From: Bacteroidales bacterium
GTDB lineage: Bacteria; Bacteroidota; Bacteroidia; Bacteroidales; Lentimicrobiaceae
Length of the DNA stretch: 64,000 nucleotides
Direction of reading: 5' to 3'
Assembly: GCA_016709025.1 (NCBI GenBank)
Contig: JADJEQ010000004.1
Location: 248,001-312,000 of the forward strand
Shown piece after piece: positions 32,669 through 40,976 of the stretch; the first letter of the stretch is position 1; each line of letters starts with the position of its first letter. Below the pieces are notes generated by a model. That model had not been told where the DNA came from and did no database searches. It saw only the letters and a program-made list of their open reading frames with translations. A program made the translations under genes and the position numbers.

Positions 32669-33079
32669 TTATCCCACATGTTTGCATTTATCAAAGTTCC
32701 CGGAATCGATTCGTTTGTCTCTGATTTCTTTTCGTCTGTCTTTTATTAATTCGTTTAGTTGATGCCAGTAATTTTTGTTGTCATCCCAAAATTTTGTCCC
32801 GATTGCCAGAACACTTTCCAGAAGGTCGCCTTTATAGAGATCCCCTTCAGCAAATAAATCTTTTGAAAGTGTTTCCAAAGCCAACGGAACCAAATAGTCT
32901 AAGCTGAAACGCTGCCCGATCATCAATCTCATGTCTTCAGTTGTAAAATCTGATAACCGGATTTTTCTTAATGCTGTTGTTCGTAGTACCAGGAAACTGT
33001 CATAATCAGGCTTACCCCAAAACTCCTTTTCCAGATTTTCCAGGGTCTTTTGTCGCCAGTTATTTTCAAGTTTGGTCAT
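32669..33079 (-). CDS. CdiI-type contact-dependent inhibition immunity protein, 136 aa
   Basis: Closely follows the small CdiI_2-like immunity family: KTLENLEKEFWGKPDYDSFL, VLRTTALRKIRLSDFTTEDM, RLMIGQRFSLDYLVPLALET, LSKDLFAEGDLYKGDLLESV, with 'W-G-x-P-x-x-D-S-x-L', 'L-R-x-x-I-G-Q', 'L-V-P-L-A-L-E-x-L' and 'G-D-x-Y-x-G-D-L-L'. All-helical, cytosolic. Such proteins neutralise toxin domains delivered by neighbouring cells. No toxin gene is in the window, so this is an orphan immunity gene. It gives a possible theme for the array: storage of immunity-like cargo. Confidence 0.8.
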   Translation of the reverse strand: MTKLENNWRQKTLENLEKEFWGKPDYDSFLVLRTTALRKIRLSDFTTEDMRLMIGQRFSLDYLVPLALETLSKDLFAEGDLYKGDLLESVLAIGTKFWDDNKNYWHQLNELIKDRRKEIRDKRIDSGNFDKCKHVG

Positions 33080-33160
33080 CCCGATATTTGATCTTAGTGG
33101 TTGTACATAACGGTTTGCTGCTTCACGATGGTGTTGATTTACATAACCTGCGTTTTCACT

Positions 33161-33775
33161 TCATTCAATCGGGTAGTGTGTTATATCCTTAAAAGTGAAT
33201 GAGAAGCTGCGTTCACCTGGTATATAATCCACATCATTCTCAAATTCTTTATTAATTTTCTCCGTCACCTGCTTATATAACTCAAGCTTTTGGTCCGAAG
33301 TATAATTTTTATCCTGAAGGCTCTTTTGATACACGTAATCAATCAAGATCTTTCGGTATTCTTCAATTGAAGGATTATAATTGTACTGGATCCTGAGTCT
33401 GTATGGCCTGGGATACGCTGTAACTTCAATGGTGTCAGTCAAGCTGTACTTATCGTCAATGGTCGATATTTCTATTATGTGCTGACCTTTCTTCAGATTA
33501 ACTAAAATGTCGCGGGTTAAACTCTTTGAAATACTGTCAATCTGATAAACGATTGTCCCGTCAACAGAAATTTTGCCCGATGGGTTTTCCTGATTTGCTG
33601 AATGATCAAAAAACGTGATGCTGATGTTTTCATAATTCTTATCGAAGTTTTCCTGCATTTTTGGGAAAAGTGACGAAAATGCAAGGAGAATAACGACTAT
33701 GAGTCCGGTCATCAGCAGCGGAAAAACAAGATTGCTCCTGCCATCAAACTTCTTTATGTCAAATCGTCTTTTCAT
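33161..33775 (-). CDS. membrane-anchored beta-domain protein, 204 aa
   Basis: Basic N-terminus, then one span (LVFPLLMTGLIVVILLAFSS), then a PEGA-like module: GKISVDGTIVYQIDSISKSL, DILVNLKKGQHIIEISTIDD, YPRPYRLRIQYNYNPS. 'K-K-G-x-H-x-I-x-I' is the usual turn of such carboxypeptidase-regulatory-like folds. The C-terminus is helical (LELYKQVTEKINKEFENDV). Extracytoplasmic; not recognised as a known family. 57 nt separate it from the next gene upstream. Confidence 0.58.
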   Translation of the reverse strand: MKRRFDIKKFDGRSNLVFPLLMTGLIVVILLAFSSLFPKMQENFDKNYENISITFFDHSANQENPSGKISVDGTIVYQIDSISKSLTRDILVNLKKGQHIIEISTIDDKYSLTDTIEVTAYPRPYRLRIQYNYNPSIEEYRKILIDYVYQKSLQDKNYTSDQKLELYKQVTEKINKEFENDVDYIPGERSFSFTFKDITHYPIE

Positions 33776-33833
33776 TCAATAGTAAATGATGCCTGACAAT
33801 GAAACTGTTTTATTTGTTGAATCCAATTGTTAG

Positions 33834-34382
33834 TTATTCAATTATTCTACTCAATTTATGACGGCTGCTTCCAGTACTCTCTTTAGAAATTAAAATCCTT
33901 CTGAAATCCTTTTCCAACCTGTTAAGTTCATAATTAAAAACAACTCCTGGCAATCCATTGACCAAAACAAACATAACAAGTAGTTCGGGTAAAAACAAGA
34001 AATTAGTCTCCAATTCTGTTCTGATATCAATGTTTATAATCTCCGTGATTAATAGAAGCAAAAGAAAGCAATTAAAGCCGATCAGAAAGCCCTCAACGAC
34101 TTTGTGTAATCGGGCATTTAATTGAATCTTGGTTCCACTATCTGATTCTGAAATCACTCCGCTTATTTGGGGAATAAAGGAGTTCATTCCTGACTTTAAT
34201 ATCCTGCGAAACAATATTTTATCATTGTTTATATGCCCTTCATAATCCCTGAATGACCGGTGTCTGATCCCAACTATCCCGAGTTTCTCTGTAAATTCGA
34301 TGTTAAGTCTGAATTTATCAATGACTTCGTCTTTTGACAAGGTACTCAGAATCTCAATATTTTTATCTGGACATATTCTCAT
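33834..34382 (-). CDS. membrane protein, 182 aa
   Basis: N-terminal ~95 residues are soluble and beta-rich: FRDYEGHINNDKILFRRILK, NSFIPQISGVISESDSGTKI, QLNARLHKVVEGF. Two spans follow: FLIGFNCFLLLLLITEIIN and LFLPELLVMFVLVNGLPGVVF. The C-terminus is short and basic. The 'R-N-S-F-x-P-x-I-x-G-x-I-x-x-x-x-G-T-x-I-x-x-x-x-x-L-H' arrangement occurs in small bacterial membrane proteins of unknown function. Last (highest-coordinate) gene of the array; its start at 34382 borders repeat-rich DNA. Confidence 0.6.
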   Translation of the reverse strand: MRICPDKNIEILSTLSKDEVIDKFRLNIEFTEKLGIVGIRHRSFRDYEGHINNDKILFRRILKSGMNSFIPQISGVISESDSGTKIQLNARLHKVVEGFLIGFNCFLLLLLITEIINIDIRTELETNFLFLPELLVMFVLVNGLPGVVFNYELNRLEKDFRRILISKESTGSSRHKLSRIIE

Positions 34383-34616
34383 TTCATTGTCATGATTTTA
34401 TTTCGGAAGCACTATTGTCCGGTTAAAAGAACTTGCCAAGCGAAAACACTAGCTGGCAATGCATTGGGGGGTTTGAATCTGACCCGCAGTAAAGCTTTCT
34501 GTTCATATTTTAAATATTTTTCCGGACAACAATGTTTCGGAAGCACGAACATGTTTGAATTAATCGGGTAAAAGGTAGTGATTTTTCAGTGTCAAAAGGA
34601 ATCTTCGCGAAGGCGA
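34383..34616. other. intergenic, nothing recognised
   Basis: Upstream region of the last array gene. It has no conserved promoter-block copy; a weak tcttcgcgaagg hairpin at ~34602. No gene is supported. Confidence 0.4.
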
Positions 34617-34800
34617 ATTAAGGTTAAGGTTGAGGTTGAGGTTCAAGAGTTCAAGAGTTCAAAAGTTCAAGGGTTCAAAAGTTCAAAAGTTCAAGAGTTC
34701 AGATGACGCGATGATCGCGTCTCTGGGCGGATGTGGGCCCTTTGACCCTCAGGGTGAAAGGTTGAGGTTAAGGTTGAGGTTAAGGTTAAGGGTTAGGGTA
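34617..34800. repeat. hexamer (GGTTAA/GGTTGA) and 8-bp (GTTCAAGA) repeats
   Basis: Hexamers at 34617-34640, then eight or so GTTCAAGA/GTTCAAAA units to 34700, a REP-like palindrome, then hexamers again at 34760-34800 ending ggttagggta. Same building blocks as the 8.65-9.3 kb island. Confidence 0.88.
34705..34738. repeat. REP-like palindrome (copy 2)
   Basis: gacgcgat-g-atcgcgtc (34705-34721), then tctgggcggatgtgggcc. Matches 9063-9098 apart from a few bases. Confidence 0.75.
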
Positions 34801-34892
34801 TACCTGGCAGATATCTGTTAGATATAGGTTATGTAATTATCAACGAGGAGATTTTTCATAGGGGTGAAAAGAAGAATTAGAAGTTTGAGTAA

Positions 34893-34913
34893 TCCTTAGC
34901 GGGAAGCTAAGGA
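34893..34913. repeat. hairpin tccttagc-gggaa-gctaagga
   Basis: Perfect 8-bp stem, 5-nt loop, in an otherwise featureless AT-rich spacer (34801-35117), which also has tttttactttttac runs and cccgcctgaaaaatggcggg near 35067. No T-run follows on either side, so it is not a convincing terminator. Confidence 0.5.
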
Positions 34914-35117
34914 TAATTGTTAGAGAGGCGAAGGGAAAATTCTTAAGCTGATTGGAAAACCAATTATACTTTTAACTTTGAAGGAATAATGGAAAGATGG
35001 AAAAAGAAGCAACGCGTAATTTCTCAGCCCTGATATTAAAATCCAATGTAACTTTTTACTTTTTACCCGCCTGAAAAATGGCGGGCAGGCTTTTTACTTT
35101 TTACTTTACCTCTCCCG

Positions 35118-38100
35118 CTATTCCAGCAATTTAACACTGCCCTTCTGAGTAATAACTCTCTTACTCCCCTCCACCCCTTCCCGGTATTGCAGTTTGTAAG
35201 AGTAAATCCCGGTACTGCAGGGCTTTCCGTTATAGCTTCCATCCCATCCTCTGCCCGGATCGGTACTGCTGAAAATCAATTGCCCCCATCTGTTATATAC
35301 CTGGAGCAGGTAAGGTTCCAGGGTATTCCGATGGGTTGCCGGCTTGAAAACATCGTTCAGGCCATTGTTATCAGGTGTAAAGGCATTGGGCATCCACAAT
35401 TGCGGCAGGTAGTGGTACTGACCAGAGGTGGTATCGGCACATCCTTCAGGACTGTATGAAACCAAAACTATGGTATATACGCCTTCAAGGGTATAACGCG
35501 TTTCCGGCTCAAAGAAGGAGGAAGTACCGTTGTTTCCGAAATCCCAGTAGTAGTCATCCGCTCCGGTGGTTTGGTTTTCAAAATACAACAAGCCCTGTTC
35601 ATCGCCGGCCATGTCGAGGAAATTGAAAGCGCCGGCTGGCTTCGGCACGATATCGATGGTTGAATTTATGGTACCGATGCAGCCGAAAGCATCCGTTACT
35701 GACAGTCCGACCTCATAATCCGTTGCTTCGTCAAAAACAATGGATACGGGGTTTCCCTGAAACATACGCTCACCGTCGGAAGATGATTTTGCATTCCAGG
35801 TAAATTGTACCAGGGAGGCATCGGCAGGTATACTTTGATCAGAAAAGAGAATACCTCTCCCCTGGCAGGGGAATTCATGGTGAAATGCAGCCACAGGTGG
35901 ATTGTGGATATGTACCTGCTGTACTACTGTATCAATGCATCCGTACTGATTGGCTACCACCAGTGTTACAGGAAACAAGCCCGGCTGATGAAACACTGCC
36001 GAGGGCTGACGGAGATTCAGGTGGCCGGCCGTAACCGGAGCGTCGCCAAAATCCCATTTCCAGGATACCAGGTTAATTCCTTCAGAAATATCAGTCAGTT
36101 CAATTTGCTGGGAAATACAGTTGCTATAGCTTGAAAATGAAGCTATTGGATTGGGAATGATCTCTACCGGATTTGTGGCTTCCGATCTGCAACCCTGGTC
36201 AGTCGTGACCTCTAACACTACATTGAAGTTTCCGGTCTCTGTATAACTATGCGCAATCTGACTTCCAGCAGACCCTTCTGAAAACCCGTCATCCCAGGAC
36301 CAGTTGCGGGCGATAATTGCTCCGGAGACCAGTGAGGAATTGTCGTTAAATGTGATGGGCAGTCCGGGACAGGAAATAGCTTCACCTGAAACAGAGAAAC
36401 CGGCACCGGCAACCGGGTTAACCACGACAGGAAAATCTGAAAGCCTTATGCCGCAGTCAACAGTGGTTGTATAAACTTTTATGGTGTCGGCACCTGTTGA
36501 ATGCCAGCGCACAGTAACCTGATTGTCGTTGGCCGGCCCCACAATTTCACCATTATTTGCTGTCCATTGGATATCCGAAAACACGCCTTCAATATTGTAC
36601 TGAGACGTTGACAGAACACAGGTGGAAACTGCACCTGCCACCGGAGGTGGATTCTCATCAAAAAGCAAGGTGTTCATATAGGCCATATCACCACCCCCAC
36701 ATTCCGGATTAAATCCATAAACTGACAGGGTATATTGTCCCTGTGGCATACCCGTTGCAAACTGATAGGTAAAAGTAGTGTCGGGTGCATTTTGTTCAAC
36801 TTCAACATCAATGCCTGGTCCGGTAATGCGCCATATGTATTTGGGTGCAAAAGGGATTGTGGTGGTGCGGAAAGTGGCAAGCTGTCCGGCGCAAATACTG
36901 GCTGGTCCGGTAATAATGCCCTTGCGGGGCAGGAGTTCCAGTGTAATCGGAATCATTAACTGATCATCGGAAGAATAATACCACCAGGAATTCACGGTAT
37001 TGTACTCGCCCAGTTCAGATTCATCGTATCTCCAGTCATGACATCCGGAAACAGTTCCGGTGCCGGTGTAAACACAGCCATCCAGGACATTTGCAGTCGG
37101 ATTGCAAAAAGGAGGCAATCCCGTATCATCCCAGAAAATCTTAAGTTTGAGGTTACCGGATTCGGGCATGGGTCTGAGGATATCCACCATAAACCCGTGT
37201 GGATTGTCTTCTACATCGTGAAGTGGTATGTTGGTCAGACCATTCAGAAAGTTAATTCTGGCTTCAATCATGGTACCATTTGAAAGAGGAACACCGTAGG
37301 CATTCTCCCCATCCCAGGGAGGCAGGAGCACATTGTAACCGGCAGTAACACTGTATCCGAGTTGCACATCCTCAGGTCCGAAAAAGTTGGGATTGAGCGG
37401 AGGAACATCAATCAGTATTTCGATATTTCCACCTTTGCTTACCGTTGCAGCGAAGGTTATGGCCGTATCACAAACATGCGGCAGGGCTGTTGCATCAATC
37501 ATTTCACCGATGGTTCCGGTGGGAAATACAGCGGGATCCGGATCGTTCAGAAAAATCTTATACTGTGGCGGGACAGTTGCATTTCCCACAACAGATCTCC
37601 TGCGATTGCTCCATGTTCCGGTAGTTGAGCATCCCCATTCATTGCTGTAAATGATCCATACGCCCCCTGCCAGTCCGTTGCAATCGAAACTTGTTACAAT
37701 GCTGTCGTTGGAATAGATATAGAATGAGCCATGGGAGGAACTTTCAACTGAACTGACACTTCCCGAACTTAACTGCCAGGCTTTACTCCATAAACGCCCC
37801 GGAATGGGGGTGTTTCCATTTGCAACGGTCACATCAAAATACCTGAATAGCCTGCTTATTCCCTGGTAAGCATTTTCAAATTCAAATTCAATTACATAAT
37901 CACCGTTCATGGTGGGATTCATGACGAGGGGATCAAATCCGGTGGGATTGGTGTTATTGATATCAGGTCCGGAGAGTGCCTCAGCCCTGGTCTCAATAAA
38001 GCCGTCGGTAAAAGGAGTGTTTGGCACAGGTCTGAGCTGGTAGCCGGGTACGATATTTCCGGCAGGGTCTTTAATCTGAAAATTAACATCATTCAGTATT

Positions 38101-38423
38101 TCCGGATCAATCCCGTAATCGGTTACATATCCGAAGCCTAAATAAATCTTCTCATTTGTAAAATTGCTGATCCTGATATTCAGCCTGTACTGCTCGCTGC
38201 AATCGATCAAAGCAAAGGGGATTCTGGAATTGTCATCGTCTATAGCCAATGTAAGTTTGCAAATAGAGTTTGACGGCGCACCGATGGGTTCAAGCTGCCT
38301 GGTGCCTTCGGCCGCAGAAAACCCGGGAAAACCAACAATCATAGCCAGCAATGTAACATTAAGGCAGCTTGTTATGTATTGCCTGAAAGCGGTATTGCAG
38401 TATCTGATATTTAAATAAGTCAT
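35118..38423 (-). CDS. T9SS type B cargo protein with PKD domains, 1101 aa
   Basis: Export signal near the N-terminus (LNVTLLAMIVGFPGFSAAEG). Residues ~45-640 are beta-rich surface modules of no clear family. Then come at least four PKD-like domains: SVSGEAISCPGLPITFNDNS...HSYTETGNFNVVLEV; ELTDISEGINLVSWKWDFGD; FSDQSIPADASLVQFTWNAK; LYFENQTTGADDYYWDFGNN...TLEGVYTIVLVSYSPEG. The last ~85 residues are the gliding-motility-associated CTD that targets cargo to the type IX secretion machinery: LWMPNAFTPDNNGLNDVFKP, LLQVYNRWGQLIFSS, RGWDGSYNGKPCSTGIYSYK. Probably a large cell-surface adhesin or matrix protein. It stands alone. A 38.4-38.7 kb spacer separates it from the divergent AraC gene. Confidence 0.9.
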   Translation of the reverse strand: MTYLNIRYCNTAFRQYITSCLNVTLLAMIVGFPGFSAAEGTRQLEPIGAPSNSICKLTLAIDDDNSRIPFALIDCSEQYRLNIRISNFTNEKIYLGFGYVTDYGIDPEILNDVNFQIKDPAGNIVPGYQLRPVPNTPFTDGFIETRAEALSGPDINNTNPTGFDPLVMNPTMNGDYVIEFEFENAYQGISRLFRYFDVTVANGNTPIPGRLWSKAWQLSSGSVSSVESSSHGSFYIYSNDSIVTSFDCNGLAGGVWIIYSNEWGCSTTGTWSNRRRSVVGNATVPPQYKIFLNDPDPAVFPTGTIGEMIDATALPHVCDTAITFAATVSKGGNIEILIDVPPLNPNFFGPEDVQLGYSVTAGYNVLLPPWDGENAYGVPLSNGTMIEARINFLNGLTNIPLHDVEDNPHGFMVDILRPMPESGNLKLKIFWDDTGLPPFCNPTANVLDGCVYTGTGTVSGCHDWRYDESELGEYNTVNSWWYYSSDDQLMIPITLELLPRKGIITGPASICAGQLATFRTTTIPFAPKYIWRITGPGIDVEVEQNAPDTTFTYQFATGMPQGQYTLSVYGFNPECGGGDMAYMNTLLFDENPPPVAGAVSTCVLSTSQYNIEGVFSDIQWTANNGEIVGPANDNQVTVRWHSTGADTIKVYTTTVDCGIRLSDFPVVVNPVAGAGFSVSGEAISCPGLPITFNDNSSLVSGAIIARNWSWDDGFSEGSAGSQIAHSYTETGNFNVVLEVTTDQGCRSEATNPVEIIPNPIASFSSYSNCISQQIELTDISEGINLVSWKWDFGDAPVTAGHLNLRQPSAVFHQPGLFPVTLVVANQYGCIDTVVQQVHIHNPPVAAFHHEFPCQGRGILFSDQSIPADASLVQFTWNAKSSSDGERMFQGNPVSIVFDEATDYEVGLSVTDAFGCIGTINSTIDIVPKPAGAFNFLDMAGDEQGLLYFENQTTGADDYYWDFGNNGTSSFFEPETRYTLEGVYTIVLVSYSPEGCADTTSGQYHYLPQLWMPNAFTPDNNGLNDVFKPATHRNTLEPYLLQVYNRWGQLIFSSTDPGRGWDGSYNGKPCSTGIYSYKLQYREGVEGSKRVITQKGSVKLLE

Positions 38424-38699
38424 ACCAGCATTATAATAAATAATTGAAGTTCAATCTTAACGTCAATATTAAATTATATTAAACCAATCAAATAGTCAAC
38501 ATAATTGAAAGCGGATAATGAAGACCTGTGTTAAGAGATTATATTTTTCAAAGTATCAAGCTGAATAATGGGTAAAGTTATTTAATTTTTGGTTCAATTC
38601 ATTTTTTTGGGGATTAATCAGATTAAGCAATTTTAATGAAGCGTCCATTTTAAATAAGATTCAGTTCTTCCTGGAATAAAGCATGTGAAACAAAAATAG
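38424..38699. other. divergent intergenic spacer
   Basis: AT-rich region between the T9SS cargo gene (minus) and the AraC gene (plus). No gene; promoters for both directions are expected here, and only the AraC-side -7 box is recognisable. Confidence 0.5.
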
Positions 38700-38707
38700 T
38701 ACCTTTG
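38700..38707 (+). promoter_or_regulatory. -7 box tacctttg for the AraC gene
   Basis: Exact TAnnTTTG match 23 nt before the ATG at 38730. Confidence 0.58.
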
Positions 38708-38714
38708 TAATTAT

Positions 38715-38727
38715 TTGAATTTTGCAA
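38715..38727 (+). promoter_or_regulatory. candidate AraC-regulator site TTGAATTTTGCAA (copy 1)
   Basis: This 13-mer lies between the -7 box and ATG of the AraC gene. It recurs exactly at 39660-39672, right after the AraC stop and ~77 nt upstream of the SDR start. A site overlapping the regulator's own leader and another upstream of the partner's promoter fits autorepression plus activation. The ends ttg/caa are complementary. Inference only. Confidence 0.4.
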
Positions 38728-38729
38728 CT

Positions 38730-39659
38730 ATGGAAAACGTAAGTATTAAAGAGTTTTATAAAACAATGTTTGGCGATACCGTGTATCAGCACGATAGCTT
38801 TTTAGAAAGTAAAAACTCAAACGATCTGGGGCATTTTAATGTCTTTGATACAGCTAAGTTTTATTACAGCGGCAATAAAAAGTCTGAAATGACCTACAAC
38901 CGGAGGCTGTATTACAAAATAAGTTTGATCAGGGGTAAAAATCTTGTTGAGTTTGCTGACAAAACGGTCATCATAGAAAAGCAGGGAATATTGTTTGCAA
39001 CGCCTAAAATTCCATACCGTTATACGCCTCAGGCCCCGGAGCAATCAGGATTTTTTTGCGTATTTACCACAGATTTTTTATCCCGATCAAAAACGGGTTT
39101 GCTCATAGATGAATTGCCAATCTACCAACCCAATAGTGATTTTGTTTATCAGCTTAATGATGAGCAATATAATGAAATGGAAGCGATCTTCAGGAAAATG
39201 AATGCGGAGTTGTCTTCAGATTATGCATTTAAGTATGATTTGCTTCGCAATTATGTTTTGGAGCTGATACATGCCGGACAGAGGTTAAAACCAATGGAAA
39301 TTGCTGCTACTACTACCAATGCTGCAACCAGAATTTCCTCATTGTTTATAGAACTATTGGAAAGGCAGTTTCCTGTTGAAAGTGATGCACATGTGATGCA
39401 GCTCAAAACACCGGTCGATTTTGCCAAAGCGCTGGGCATACACATCAACCACCTGAATAAGGTATTGAAAGAGACCACCGGACGAAGAACTACAGAAATC
39501 ATCAATGGCAGAATAGCCGAAGAAGCCAGGATATTGCTGAAACAAACTCAATGGAATGTGTCGGAGATAGCTTTTGCCCTGGGATTTGATGAAGTAGCTC
39601 ATTTTTCTAACTTCTTTAAGAAGTACACATCACTTTCGCCGTCGAAATATCGTAATTGA
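38730..39659 (+). CDS. AraC-family transcriptional regulator, 309 aa
   Basis: ATG at 38730 is preferred; a TTG 15 nt upstream would add five residues and overlap the candidate operator. The N-terminal ~170 residues form a cupin-like sensor part (YNRRLYYKISLIRGKNLVEF, KQGILFATPKIPYRYTPQAP). The C-terminal ~100 residues are the double HTH: DFAKALGIHINHLNKVLKET, TEIINGRIAEEARILLKQTQ, WNVSEIAFALGFDEVAHFSN, FFKKYTSLSPSKYRN. 'I-A-x-x-L-G-F-x-x-x-x-x-F-S-x-F-F-K-K-x-x-x-x-S-P-x-x-Y-R' is the family signature. It most likely controls the SDR gene 89 nt downstream on the same strand; the inducer is unknown. Confidence 0.92.
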   Translation: MENVSIKEFYKTMFGDTVYQHDSFLESKNSNDLGHFNVFDTAKFYYSGNKKSEMTYNRRLYYKISLIRGKNLVEFADKTVIIEKQGILFATPKIPYRYTPQAPEQSGFFCVFTTDFLSRSKTGLLIDELPIYQPNSDFVYQLNDEQYNEMEAIFRKMNAELSSDYAFKYDLLRNYVLELIHAGQRLKPMEIAATTTNAATRISSLFIELLERQFPVESDAHVMQLKTPVDFAKALGIHINHLNKVLKETTGRRTTEIINGRIAEEARILLKQTQWNVSEIAFALGFDEVAHFSNFFKKYTSLSPSKYRN

Positions 39660-39672
39660 TTGAATTTTGCAA
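39660..39672 (+). promoter_or_regulatory. candidate AraC-regulator site TTGAATTTTGCAA (copy 2)
   Basis: Identical to 38715-38727. A gacctttg sequence (one mismatch to TAnnTTTG) follows at 39716-39723, 26 nt before the SDR start, so the site would sit ~50 bp upstream of that promoter. Confidence 0.4.
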
Positions 39673-39748
39673 ATAGTGGATTGCTATTTACAAGAAACAA
39701 TTTTACCGGTTAGCCGACCTTTGTGTCTCAATTAAAAAAGTAATCAAA

Positions 39749-40516
39749 ATGACAAGCAAATCAGAAAAAGTAGCCCTGATAACCGGAGGTAGCCGCGGAC
39801 TTGGCAGAGATATGGCTTTACAGTTAGCCAGGAAAGATTTTGATGTTATCATCACCTACAACAGCAACAAAGAAGCTGCCGATAAAGTGGTAGAAGATTT
39901 AAAAACCTTGGGCAGGAAAGTCATCGCAATGCAACTGGATGTAGCCAAAACAAGTAGTTTTGATGATTTCGTAAGCCAGGTAAAGGAAAAGTTAACCAGT
40001 GATTTCGGAACAAATCATATTCACTCTTTGGTGAACAATGCAGGTACCGGACTTTACGCTCCTTTTGATAGTACCACCGAAGAGCAATTTGATAACATGG
40101 TGAACATTCACTTAAAGTCCGCATTTTTCCTGACACAAAAGATGCTTCCCGTTTTGTCAGATGGCGGTAGCATCGTGAATATTTCCTCTGGTCTTGCGCG
40201 CTTTAGCAATAACAACTATTCAGCCTATGCAGTCATGAAAGCCGCAATTGAAAGTTTAACCAGGTACCAGGCTCTGGAATTGGGCACTCGAAAAATCCGG
40301 GTAAACACCGTAGCTCCGGGGGCTATTGAAACCGACTTTGCAGGTGGTTTTGTACGAGACAGCAAAGAAATAAACGGAATGATTGCTGGTGGTACAGCAT
40401 TGGGCAGAGTAGGACTACCCGATGACATTGGCAGCGTGGTGGCTTTTCTTTGCAGCAGCGACGCAAAGTGGGTAAATGCCCAACGAATTGAAGTATCGGG
40501 TGGATATTACATTTAA
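39749..40516 (+). CDS. short-chain dehydrogenase/reductase, 255 aa
   Basis: Classical SDR: cofactor motif TGGSRGLG at residues 13-20, acidic DVAK after the third strand (~64-67), NNAG at 96-99, catalytic Ser in NISSG (~147), Tyr160 and Lys164 in YSAYAVMK, and VAPGAIETD at ~188-196. The Gly-rich loop followed by R/N suggests NADPH. Length is standard. The substrate is not predictable; many AraC-SDR pairs act on small aldehydes or ketones. A good intrinsic terminator follows at 40541. Confidence 0.92.
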   Translation: MTSKSEKVALITGGSRGLGRDMALQLARKDFDVIITYNSNKEAADKVVEDLKTLGRKVIAMQLDVAKTSSFDDFVSQVKEKLTSDFGTNHIHSLVNNAGTGLYAPFDSTTEEQFDNMVNIHLKSAFFLTQKMLPVLSDGGSIVNISSGLARFSNNNYSAYAVMKAAIESLTRYQALELGTRKIRVNTVAPGAIETDFAGGFVRDSKEINGMIAGGTALGRVGLPDDIGSVVAFLCSSDAKWVNAQRIEVSGGYYI

Positions 40517-40540
40517 TGGATTCTGTTACCGGAAAAATTT

Positions 40541-40575
40541 AAAAAGGAGCCGCAGCATTGTGGCTTTTTTGTTTT
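40541..40575 (+). terminator. intrinsic terminator after the SDR gene
   Basis: aaaaaggagccgcagcattg then tggctttttt: stem agccgca/tgtggct with a short loop and a T-run. Confidence 0.7.
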
Positions 40576-40976
40576 GAGAAGTTATGTATCCGGCCTGTGT
40601 TATGCGGCATTACCGCAGACACGTATTTTATTCAGTCTTATGGTGCTTATCCGGAAACGGAAATAATCTGATGATTAAATAGGGCCTGCTGAAAAACTCG
40701 ATATAAACAGCGGCCGTTTTACGTTACGGTGCTCTGCACCTTAAAATCCTCGTTGTCTATGATTTGCTACCAACGTTCCGCCACTCTGTGGCTATTCCTG
40801 ATTAAAACAAAGTGGAATTCGCAAACCAAATGCAAGTATTTTTGATGTTATCAAAAAATTCCCTTGTGCTTAAATCTCCTTTATATCTTGTAATATTTAT
40901 ATTTTGAAGTATATGGTTGTTTCTCAGCAATCCCTATATAAGACCGAATGTCGGACAGGTGGGAAGTCAGGTTGAT
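40576..40976. other. intergenic, two small TCT-loop hairpins
   Basis: No gene. ggtgc-tct-gcacc (~40730) and gccac-tct-gtggc (~40780) are perfect 5-bp stems with identical TCT loops about 50 nt apart, next to gggcctgctgaaaaactcg. It may be the remains of a dispersed repeat or transposon end. The rest is featureless. Confidence 0.45.

Noticed and set aside
40720..40800. IS remnant
   Set aside because: gggcctgctgaaaaactcg resembles some IS ends, but no opposite end or transposase trace was found.
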